This document shows positions 8,000 to 15,281 of a stretch of DNA of 64,000 bases, in pieces (position 1 is the first letter of the stretch; each line of letters begins with the position of its first letter). Both the position numbers and the translations under genes were made by a program. The DNA is taken from positions 124,001 through 188,000 of the forward strand of contig CAVWRJ010000004.1 of assembly GCA_963757335.1 (NCBI GenBank). The letters are read 5' to 3'. Below the pieces are notes generated by a model. The model had not been told where the DNA came from and ran no database searches. It saw only the letters and a list, made by a program, of their open reading frames with translations. The DNA is from DASQPA01 sp963757335 (GTDB lineage: Bacteria > Acidobacteriota > Thermoanaerobaculia > Multivoradales > UBA5704).

Positions 8000-9231
8000 A
8001 CGCCGCGCGGCGGATCGTCGTCACCGGCATCGGGGCGGTGACCCCGGTGGGCACCGGGCGCCGCGAGATGTGGGAGGCGCTCCTCGCCGGCCGCTCCGGG
8101 TTCTCCCCGGTCGAGTCGTTCGACACCGCGGCGCATCCCGTTCACCGCGGGGCCGAGGTCAAGGGGTTCCGGCCCGAGGCGCACGTCAGGCGCCTCGATC
8201 CGGCCCGCCTCGGCCGCGCCTCCCAACTCGCCATCGCCGCCGCCTGGCTGGCGCTGGAGGACGCCGGGATCGATCCCGGCGAATCGACTCTCGACCCCGA
8301 GCGCGCCGGGGTGGTCATGGGAACGACCTCGGGCGAGCCGCGCGAGGTCGAGGCCCTGGACGATCTCCTCCTCGCCGGGCAGACCGACCGGGTGGGGCCG
8401 GAGTTCGTCGCCCTCTATCCCTGCCACGTGCTCGCCTCGCACGTGGCGGCGGAGGTCGGGTTCGAGGGGCCGAACACGGTCATCCCCACGGCCTGCGCGG
8501 CGGGCAACTACGCCGTCGCCCATGCCCTGGATCTCCTCCGCGCCGGCCGGGCGGAGCTCATGCTCGCGGGCGGCGCCGACGCCTTTTCGCGCATCACCTA
8601 CACCGGCTTCTCGCGCCTGGGGGCGATCGCCCCGGAGGTCTGCCAGCCGTTCGACCGGAACCGCAAGGGGATGATCCCGGGGGAGGGGGCGGGGATGGTG
8701 GTGCTCGAACCGCTCGACCGGGCGCGGGCCCGGGGGGCGCGGATCTACGCCGAGGTGGCGGGCTACGGCCTCTCCTGCGACGCCCACCACATGACCGCCG
8801 CCCACCCGGAGGGGCGCGGCGCGGCGCGGGCCATGCAGCGCGCCCTGGCGGAGAGCGGCCTTCTGCCGGAGGACGTCAGCTACATCAGCGCCCACGGCAC
8901 GGGCACCCCGACCAACGACCGGCTGGAGAGCCTGGCCGTCAAGCGGGTCTTCGGGGAGACGGCGCGGCGGGTGCCGATCTCCTCGATCAAGTCGATGCTC
9001 GGCCACACCATGGGGGCGGCCTCGGCGATCGAGACCGCGGTCTGCGCCCTCGCCATCTTCTCTGACCGCATCCCGCCGACGATGAATCTCGTCGAGCCCG
9101 ATCCGGAGTGCGATCTAGACTGCGTGCCGAACGTGGCCCGCGAGCTTACGGTGAAAGTGGCGATGAACAACGCCTACGCCTTCGGGGGGAACAACGCCTC
9201 GGTGATCCTCCGGAAGCTGGAGAGGCTTTAG
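7996..9231 (+). CDS. Beta-ketoacyl-ACP synthase (KAS II/type II PKS KS-alpha-like)
   Basis: 411 residues starting at TTG 7996, which overlaps the ACP stop (TTGA). The complete Cys-His-His triad is present: TACAAG (nucleophile Cys), SAHGTGT and SMLGHTMGA. It should condense malonyl-ACP units with an acyl starter on the preceding ACP. The frame is open upstream of 7996 but only as a shadow of the ACP gene. The following gene encodes a paralogue without the triad, so the pair looks like the KS-alpha/KS-beta heterodimer of type II polyketide or aryl-polyene systems rather than a housekeeping FabF. No ketoreductase or dehydratase is in the window. Confidence 0.92.
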   Translation: MNAARRIVVTGIGAVTPVGTGRREMWEALLAGRSGFSPVESFDTAAHPVHRGAEVKGFRPEAHVRRLDPARLGRASQLAIAAAWLALEDAGIDPGESTLDPERAGVVMGTTSGEPREVEALDDLLLAGQTDRVGPEFVALYPCHVLASHVAAEVGFEGPNTVIPTACAAGNYAVAHALDLLRAGRAELMLAGGADAFSRITYTGFSRLGAIAPEVCQPFDRNRKGMIPGEGAGMVVLEPLDRARARGARIYAEVAGYGLSCDAHHMTAAHPEGRGAARAMQRALAESGLLPEDVSYISAHGTGTPTNDRLESLAVKRVFGETARRVPISSIKSMLGHTMGAASAIETAVCALAIFSDRIPPTMNLVEPDPECDLDCVPNVARELTVKVAMNNAYAFGGNNASVILRKLERL

Positions 9232-9234
9232 TTG

Positions 9235-10458
9235 ATGAGAAGAGTCGTCATCACCGGTGCCGGCATCCTTTCCCCCCTGGGCGATTCGGCGGCCGCCCTC
9301 CACGCGGCGCTCCTCGCCGGAAAGAGCGGTTTGCAGGCGATCGACCTGTTTCCCACCGACGGCCTGCCGCGGCTCGCCGCCGGCCAGCTCCCAGGCTTCG
9401 ACGCCGCGGCCTACCTCGGGGCGGGGAACCTGCGGCCGCTCGACCGGATCAGCCGGATCGTCACCGCGGCGGCGGAGCGCGCCTTGGAAGCGAGCGGTTT
9501 CCCGCGCGAGCTCCGCGCCGAGCGCGAGGTGGGGCTCGTCCTCGGCACCATGTTCTCCGGCTTGAGGACGATCGCCGAGTTCGACCGCCGGGGCTTGACC
9601 CGCGGCCCCTCCTACATCAGCCCACTCGATTTCGCCAACACGGTGATCAACGCCGCCGCCGGGCAGACGGCGATCTGGCACGACCTCCGGGGCGTCAACA
9701 CGACGGTCGCGGGGAGCGCCGCCGCCGGGCTCCAGGCGATCGCGAGCGCCGTCGACCTCATCCGCTCCGGCCGCGCCGACGCCCTCCTCGCCGGGGGGAC
9801 GGAAGAGCTCTGCTTCGAGCTCCTCGTCGGTTTCGTCGGCGCCGGCTCGCTCTGCGGCGAGGGCGAGCGGCCGCTGCCCTTCGACTCCCGGCGGAGCGGT
9901 TTCGCCCTCGCCGAGGGGGCGGCCCTGGTGATGCTCGAAGAGGCGGAGTCGGCCGCTGCGCGGGGCGCCCGGGTCCTCGCCGAGGTGCGCGGCCACGGCG
10001 CCGCCTTCGACAGCTCCCGCGGTGCCGAGCCCGCCCGGTCGGCGCGGGCGATGGCGAGGGCGATCGCCCTCGCCATCGCCGACGCCGGCATCCGCGAGGA
10101 GGAGGTCGACGCTCTCTCCGCCGCCGCCAATGGCAGCCCCGCGGGGGACGCCGCCGAGGCGGCCGGGATCGCCGCCGCCCTCCCCAGCCGGGCGGCGACC
10201 CTCCCGATCTCGGCGATCAAAGGGCTCCTCGGCGAGGCGCTCGGCGCCGGTGGGGCCTTCCAGGTGGTCGACATGCTGGAGGCGATGGACGACGGGCTCC
10301 TCCCCGGGGTGGCCGGCTTCGAGCAGGGGGACGCCGACTTCCCCCTCACCTTAGACGCTGGGAATGCCGCGATCACGGTGCGGTCTGCCCTGGTCAATGC
10401 CAGGGGTCTGGACGGCCAGCACGCGGCGCTGGTCCTCACCCGGCCGGAGGGGAGTTGA
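9235..10458 (+). CDS. Ketosynthase-like protein without catalytic residues (chain-length-factor-like, KS-beta)
   Basis: 407 residues with the thiolase-fold KS architecture (RRVVITGAGILSPLG, LLAGGTEELCFE, FALAEGAALVMLEEA). All three catalytic positions are changed: the nucleophile Cys region reads GSAAAG, the first His region SAAANGS and the second LLGEALGA. This is the expected state of a chain-length factor, although the classical type II CLF has Gln at the Cys position and here it appears to be Ala. It directly follows the active KS, with ATG 9235 three bases after its stop (TTG 9232 is an alternative). The likely role is to dimerise with the KS and set chain length. Confidence 0.85.
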   Translation: MRRVVITGAGILSPLGDSAAALHAALLAGKSGLQAIDLFPTDGLPRLAAGQLPGFDAAAYLGAGNLRPLDRISRIVTAAAERALEASGFPRELRAEREVGLVLGTMFSGLRTIAEFDRRGLTRGPSYISPLDFANTVINAAAGQTAIWHDLRGVNTTVAGSAAAGLQAIASAVDLIRSGRADALLAGGTEELCFELLVGFVGAGSLCGEGERPLPFDSRRSGFALAEGAALVMLEEAESAAARGARVLAEVRGHGAAFDSSRGAEPARSARAMARAIALAIADAGIREEEVDALSAAANGSPAGDAAEAAGIAAALPSRAATLPISAIKGLLGEALGAGGAFQVVDMLEAMDDGLLPGVAGFEQGDADFPLTLDAGNAAITVRSALVNARGLDGQHAALVLTRPEGS

Positions 10459-11633
10459 ACCTCGTCCCCCGGCTCGGTGCGGAGGCCTACACCCGCTCGG
10501 GGGTCGAAGCGCGGCGGCGCTGGGTCGAGGAGAAGACCGGGGCCCTCCTGCCGCACGTCGGCGGCTCTCCGCTCGATCCCCTGCAGGCGAGGGGCAACGT
10601 CGAAAACCTCATCGGCGCCGTGCAGATGCCGCTCGGCGTGGCGGGGCCCCTCCGGGTGGACGGCGAGCACGCCCAGGGCGAGTTCTACGTCCCCCTGGCG
10701 ACGACCGAGGGGGCGCTCGTCCGCTCATACGAGCGCGGCATGGTGGCGCTCACCCGCTCCGGGGGAGCCCGGGTGCGCCTCTGGGCGGACGAGAACCGGG
10801 TGGCGCCGATCTTCGAGCTGGCCGACGTGGCGGCGGCCCGCGACTTCGCGCGCGCCGTGCAGGCGAGCTTCGACGCCATCCGCGCCGAGGCCGAGTCGAC
10901 GACCCGCCACGGCAAGCTCCTGCGCCTCGAATGCCACCCCCTGGGCCGCGAGGTGATCGTCGACTTCCGCTACTCGACCGGCGACGCCCAGGGGATGAAC
11001 CTGGCGGTCAGGGCGACCGACCAGGCCTGCCGCTGGATCGTCGCCCACACCGGGGCCCGCCGCTACTCGATCTTCTCCGGCTACGACTCGGAAAAGCGGG
11101 CGAGCGGCGCCCTCTTCTCGGGCGGCAAGGGGAAGCGGGTGTCGGCCGGGGCGCGGGTCCCCAAGGCCGTGCTGGAATCCTATCTCCACGTCACCCCGCG
11201 CGCCCTTTCCGAGATGTGGCGCCGGACCGTTCTCGGCAACCTCGCGGCCGGCGCCCTCGGCTACTGCGGCCAGTACGCCAACGGCCTCACCGCCCTCTTC
11301 ATCGCCTGCGGCCAGGACGTGGCGAACGTCGCCAATTCCGCCGTGGGGATCACCAGCTTCGCGGTGAACGAGGAGGGGGATCTGGAGGCAAGCGTCACCC
11401 TGCCGGCGCTCTCGGTGGCGACGGTGGGTGGCGGTACCGCCCTCGGCACCAGCCGCGAGTGCCTGGAGATGCTCGGCTGCTTCGGGACGGGCGGGGCGGC
11501 GAAGCTCGCCGAGATCGTCGCCGCGACCCTCCTCGCCGGCGAGCTGTCGATGGGAGCGGCGATCGCCGCCGGCGAGCTCGTGGCGGCTCACGAGACCTAT
11601 GGTAGAAACCGGCCGCCGGCCGGGGAGCCTTGA
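10455..11633 (+). CDS. 3-hydroxy-3-methylglutaryl-CoA reductase (class I-like catalytic domain)
   Basis: 392 residues from TTG 10455, overlapping the stop of the KS-beta gene (TTGA). Family motifs: NLIGAVQMPLGVAGPL, then ATTEG with the catalytic Glu near residue 83, DAQGMNLA for the nucleotide, a Lys in DSEKRASG near 213, GQD with the catalytic Asp near 285 and a C-terminal AHE with the catalytic His near 378. All four catalytic residues are kept, so it should be active. The known reaction reduces HMG-CoA to mevalonate with two NAD(P)H. No other mevalonate-pathway gene is in the window, and its position inside a KS/ACP operon leaves open a role on another thioester. It lacks the sterol-sensing membrane domain, as usual in prokaryotes. 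Confidence 0.92.
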   Translation: MNLVPRLGAEAYTRSGVEARRRWVEEKTGALLPHVGGSPLDPLQARGNVENLIGAVQMPLGVAGPLRVDGEHAQGEFYVPLATTEGALVRSYERGMVALTRSGGARVRLWADENRVAPIFELADVAAARDFARAVQASFDAIRAEAESTTRHGKLLRLECHPLGREVIVDFRYSTGDAQGMNLAVRATDQACRWIVAHTGARRYSIFSGYDSEKRASGALFSGGKGKRVSAGARVPKAVLESYLHVTPRALSEMWRRTVLGNLAAGALGYCGQYANGLTALFIACGQDVANVANSAVGITSFAVNEEGDLEASVTLPALSVATVGGGTALGTSRECLEMLGCFGTGGAAKLAEIVAATLLAGELSMGAAIAAGELVAAHETYGRNRPPAGEP

Positions 11634-13126
11634 AACCCACCTTCCCCCGCCTGCGCCGGCCGCCCCACCCGGCCTACGACGCGGTCGTCATCGGGGCCGG
11701 GATCGGCGGGCTCCTCTGCGCCAACCTCCTGGCCAAGGGGGGGCTCTCGGTCCTTCTCGTCGAGCAGCATTACATGGTGGGCGGCTACTGCTCGACCTTC
11801 CGCCGTGCCGGCTACACTTTCGACGCCGCCACCCACTTCTATCCCCTCCTCGGCAACCCGGAGACGATCTCCGGCCGCCTGCTGGCCGAGATCGGGGTGG
11901 CGACCGGCTGGGTGAAGATGGACCCCGTCGACACCTTCCACTTCCCAGACGGCAGCCGGTTCGCCGTGCCGGCCGACTTCGACACCTACCTCGGCCGCCT
12001 GAAGGCCGAGTTCCCCGCCGAGGCGGTGGCGCTCGACGGCTTCTTCGCCCAGGCGCGCGAGGCCTACCTGGTGGGTCTCCTCCACTACTTTCGCGGCCGC
12101 GAGCACGAGCGGATGGCGACCCTCGGGCCGCTCACCGTGCGGGAGGTCCTCGACCGCACCTTCAAAGACCCCAGGCTCAAGCTCCTCCTGACCGCCGACT
12201 GTCCGCACTGGGGCTCGCCGCCCGGGCGCACCTCCTTCGTCTTCGATTCCATGCTGCGGCTCTCCTACTTCCTCGGCAACTACTATCCCCAGGGCGGCTC
12301 CCAGGCCTTTGCCGACGACCTCGCCCGCTGCTTCACCGAGCGCGGCGGGCACGTCCTCATGCGCTCGCCCGTCCGCGGGATCGAGATCGCAGGCGGCGCG
12401 GCGCGGGCGGTCACGATCGACGTCCATCTCGGCCGGGCGGTGCTCCCGATGCGGGTCGCTGCCGCGGCCGTGGTGTCGAACGCCGACCTCCTCCTCACCC
12501 TCGGCGAGCTGGTAGGGGAGGCGCACCTGCCTTCAGATCTCCTCCCGCGCCTCCGCGCCCTGCGTCCGACCTATCCCTGCTTCCTCACCCACCTGGGTCT
12601 GCGGGGGGTGCCCGACGCCGTCCTCCACGACGCCCAGGGCTATTACTGGGACTCCTGGGAGATGGACCGGGTGGGGACGGACGCGCTCCGCTTGAAGATC
12701 TTCTCGCCAACCCTCTATGAGCCGGCCATGGCGCCGCCGGGAGGGCAGGTCGTCATCCTCCAGAAGGTGCAGGAGATCGACTACGGGCGGGTCGAGGACT
12801 GGGCCGCGCACAAGCGCGAGGTCGAGGCCTTTCTGTTGGGCAGCCTCGAACGGGCGGTGCCGGGGATCACGGCGCGGATCGTCGTCCAGTCGAGCGCCTC
12901 GGCCCTCACCTCTCACCGCTTCACCCGCAACCACCACGGGGCGATGCTGGGCTGGGAGATGTCGCCCGACCAGCTTGGGGAGCTCCGTCCGGGGATCGAG
13001 AGCGGGATCAGAGACCTCCATCTCGTCGGCCATTGGACGCGGCCGGGGGGCGGTATTACACCGGTCTTGGTCTCCGCCCAGGAGGCCGCCCGCGCGGTCC
13101 TCGGGGGAGCGCGGCGGGCGGCATGA
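11630..13126 (+). CDS. Phytoene desaturase/carotene isomerase-like FAD oxidoreductase (CrtI/CrtISO-like)
   Basis: 498 residues from TTG 11630 (TTGA overlap with the HMG-CoA reductase stop). FAD motif AVVIGAGIGGLLCANLLAKG at residues about 17-37, followed by VEQHYMVGGYCSTFRR, the typical CrtI/CrtISO continuation, and a C-terminal LVGHWTRPGGGITPVLVSAQEAA, quoted in parts: LVGHWTRPGGGI and VLVSAQEAARAV, which is the second FAD-binding signature. Such enzymes desaturate or isomerise long polyenes. In this operon the substrate may be the polyketide/polyene chain made by the KS pair rather than a terpenoid carotene, since no phytoene synthase is present. The exact reaction is not deducible. Confidence 0.85.
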   Translation: MKPTFPRLRRPPHPAYDAVVIGAGIGGLLCANLLAKGGLSVLLVEQHYMVGGYCSTFRRAGYTFDAATHFYPLLGNPETISGRLLAEIGVATGWVKMDPVDTFHFPDGSRFAVPADFDTYLGRLKAEFPAEAVALDGFFAQAREAYLVGLLHYFRGREHERMATLGPLTVREVLDRTFKDPRLKLLLTADCPHWGSPPGRTSFVFDSMLRLSYFLGNYYPQGGSQAFADDLARCFTERGGHVLMRSPVRGIEIAGGAARAVTIDVHLGRAVLPMRVAAAAVVSNADLLLTLGELVGEAHLPSDLLPRLRALRPTYPCFLTHLGLRGVPDAVLHDAQGYYWDSWEMDRVGTDALRLKIFSPTLYEPAMAPPGGQVVILQKVQEIDYGRVEDWAAHKREVEAFLLGSLERAVPGITARIVVQSSASALTSHRFTRNHHGAMLGWEMSPDQLGELRPGIESGIRDLHLVGHWTRPGGGITPVLVSAQEAARAVLGGARRAA

Positions 13127-14093
13127 GTCTCTCCGAGCTGCGCAATCGGGCCTGGGCCTACCGGTGGGTGCGGTTTCGCGGCGCTACGGCGGCGCCCCTC
13201 TCCGCGCAGGTGGCCGCGGCGCTCCGCTCCGCGCCGTCCCGCGCCCTCTTCGAGCTGGAAGGGATCGGCTTCGCCCGCGCCCGCGCCGCCTGGCGGGAGG
13301 GGGGAAGCCGTGCGGGCTCCTGACCGCCGGGGAGGCCGCCGATCTTCCCGAGGAGAGCCTCATCCTCCTCCATTCCGGGTTGGGCCTGGGGCTCGCCTCC
13401 CGCCTGTTCGAGCCGCGGCGCCCCCTTCGCCGGGGGAGCCCTGCCACCGCCTTCGCTGCTGCCGCCGCCCGCTTCCTCGACCTCTGCCGGGCGAGCTCGC
13501 GGCCGGCCTACCTGCCGGTCGCGGTCGAGCCGCTGGGGCTCTTCACCCGGTTTTTCCGCCCCTGGCTCTTCGCCCCGCTCGCCGCCGGCCTTCTCCAGGC
13601 AGCGCCCGAGCACGCCGCCGGCTACTGGCATGGCGCCGGCCGGGCCTACTACTTCCGGCCCGCCGACCTCCTCCCCGGGGGCCTGGGGCGGTCGGTGGTG
13701 CGCTGCCTCGAGGAACCGCCGGAGGCCCATCGGCTCGACGCCCTGGCAGGGCTCGCCTTCGCAATGGCGATGGTCAATTTCGGCCAGCTTCGCGAGCGGT
13801 GGGCGGTCGCCGGGCTGCTGCGGAAAGTGGCGGGGATGGCGGGGGAGGAAGGGGAGGAGGCGGTGACCAGCGGCGTCGTCGGCTGCCTCCTCGCCAGGCG
13901 CCACACGACCCCCGACGATCCGGCCCTCCCGGCCTTCCTCGCCTGGCGGCCGGCTGGTCCCGAGCGGTTCCGGGAGCTCTGGGAGCGGCGGGTGAGCGGG
14001 CCCGGGACCGCGGCCCTCTCCCGCCTCTACCCGGCGCTCCGAGCGGGCGGCCGGCTGACCGACTTCGCCCGCTTCCAGCGCTTCTCGCCATGA
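13123..14093 (+). CDS. DUF1702-like protein (enediyne-associated family), interrupted by a frameshift at G6 run 13299-13304
   Basis: Translation starts at ATG 13123 (ATGA overlap with the CrtI-like stop). It runs in frame to about 13300, where the reading frame must move to continue: frame one ends at TGA 13321 while the next frame reads KPCGLLTAGEAADLP onward to 14093. Seven G instead of six in the run 13299-13304 gives one protein of about 323 residues. Its features LFELEGIGFARARAAW, LILLHSGLGLGLASRLF, GYWHGAGRAYYF and LAGLAFAMAMVNF match in order what I recall of DUF1702, a family named in enediyne clusters. Function unknown. Either an assembly indel or a true pseudogene; the intact downstream half argues for the former. 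Confidence 0.6.
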
Positions 14094-14111
14094 AGAATCA
14101 TGCCCACCGTC

Positions 14112-14202
14112 GGTACGGGGTCCGTTTGAATCCGCGGACGGACGACTGGCTGCGCGGAGCGCCCGAAGGAGACCGCCCGCAGGTTCAAAAGGACCCAGTA
14201 CC
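14112..14202. repeat. 91-bp element with inverted ends, copy A (MITE/REP-like)
   Basis: The segment begins GGTACGGGGTCCGTTTGAAT and ends with TTCAAAAGGACCCAGTACC, which is an imperfect inverted repeat of the start. A second copy with very similar interior (TGGCTGCGCGGAGCGCCCGA) lies at 63438-63526. CACCGTC occurs directly before the element (14105-14111) and one base after it (14204-14210), as a target duplication would. It sits between the convergent DUF1702-like and nitrilase genes and could also fold into a long hairpin that ends transcription from both sides. Confidence 0.7.
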
Positions 14203-14209
14203 TCACCGT

Positions 14210-15223
14210 CTACTCATAGCCGAGCTTCCCCTTGGCTTCGCCGATCGCCTCGTCGATCCCGGCGAGCGAGAGCGCCTGCGGATCGGCGCCGCGCCCCGGC
14301 GGGTAGAGGCTCTGCCGGTAGAGTGGATAGGCCTCGGTCCGCAGATGGCCGAGGGTCTGGTGGCCGCGGCGGACGGCACGCTCGTGGCGGAGAGCGGCGA
14401 CGTCGATCGGGGCGACGACGATCTTCTCCCCCGGTCCGGGGTCGGCCTGGGCGAGGACGCGGCCCTCGAAGTCGACCACCATGCTGCCGCCCGGCCAGGA
14501 GAACGGCGGGTAGTGGGAGAGGCTCGCCGCCTGGTTGGCGGCCACCACATAGGCGATGTTCTCGAGCGCCCGGCAGCGGTTGACGACCGTCCACCAGTCC
14601 ATGGGCGGGGTGGCGCCCCAGGGGTCCATGTAGGCGGAGACGCGGAGGAGGACCTCGGCGCCATTGGCGGTCAGCTGGCGGAGGACCTCGGGGAAGAGCC
14701 AGTCGTAGCAGATCGCCACTCCCAGGTTGCCGATCGCGGTCTTCGCCACCGGGAACATTTCCTCGGTGTAGCCCGGGAGGTCGTGCGGGGAGGCGTGCAC
14801 CTCCCAGGGGATCCACGGGTTGACCTTCCGGTACTTGGTGAGGATCCCCTCGGGACCGACCAGGCAAGTGGTGTTGAAGACCACCCCGGGGTAGCGGTCG
14901 TCGCGTTCGAGGAAGGTGCCGGTCTGGATCCAGATCCCATACTCCTTGGCCTTCTCCTCATAGCGCGCGGTATGCTCGTTGGGTACCGGGATCGCCAGCC
15001 TGTCGAGGAGCTCGCGGACGGTCGGGTAGACGGGGGCGGCGTGGGCGAACTCGGGGAAGACGACGAGCTTCACCGGCAGGAACGGCGAGTAGCCCTCGAC
15101 CGCCTGGGAGAGCAGGGCGAGCATGCGGTCCACATGGCGTTTGATCCCGGAGCGGTCCGTGGGGTTGCCGAAATCGGTCTGGATCGCGGCGGCGGCGTAG
15201 CGGAGCCTGTCCTCTAAAGCCAT
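14210..15223 (-). CDS. Carbon-nitrogen hydrolase (nitrilase superfamily)
   Basis: 337 residues. The Glu-Lys-Cys triad of the superfamily is visible: VVFPEFAHA (Glu), TKYRKVNPW (Lys) and GVAICYDWLFPE (Cys). Members hydrolyse amides, nitriles or carbamoyl groups; the C-terminal extension (RTEAYPLYRQSLYPPG) suggests an amidase-like rather than a nitrilase-proper role. GGAGGGAGG just upstream of ATG 15223 (complement) supports the start. It diverges from the acyltransferase fusion gene with about 58 bases between start codons, and is the only minus-strand gene between the two biosynthetic operons, so it may or may not belong to the pathway. Confidence 0.88.
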   Translation of the reverse strand: MALEDRLRYAAAAIQTDFGNPTDRSGIKRHVDRMLALLSQAVEGYSPFLPVKLVVFPEFAHAAPVYPTVRELLDRLAIPVPNEHTARYEEKAKEYGIWIQTGTFLERDDRYPGVVFNTTCLVGPEGILTKYRKVNPWIPWEVHASPHDLPGYTEEMFPVAKTAIGNLGVAICYDWLFPEVLRQLTANGAEVLLRVSAYMDPWGATPPMDWWTVVNRCRALENIAYVVAANQAASLSHYPPFSWPGGSMVVDFEGRVLAQADPGPGEKIVVAPIDVAALRHERAVRRGHQTLGHLRTEAYPLYRQSLYPPGRGADPQALSLAGIDEAIGEAKGKLGYE

Positions 15224-15281
15224 GGCCCTCCCTCCTGGGTCGATCGTGGCGGACGATAGCATGGGGCCGGAGGAGAGACGG

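Noticed and set aside
10455..11633. Mevalonate pathway operon
   Set aside because: No mevalonate kinase, phosphomevalonate kinase, decarboxylase or HMG-CoA synthase with the expected motifs in the window.
13033..13323. Separate small gene of 66 residues after the CrtI-like gene
   Set aside because: Its sequence continues smoothly in another frame after the G6 run, so it is the first part of the DUF1702-like gene.
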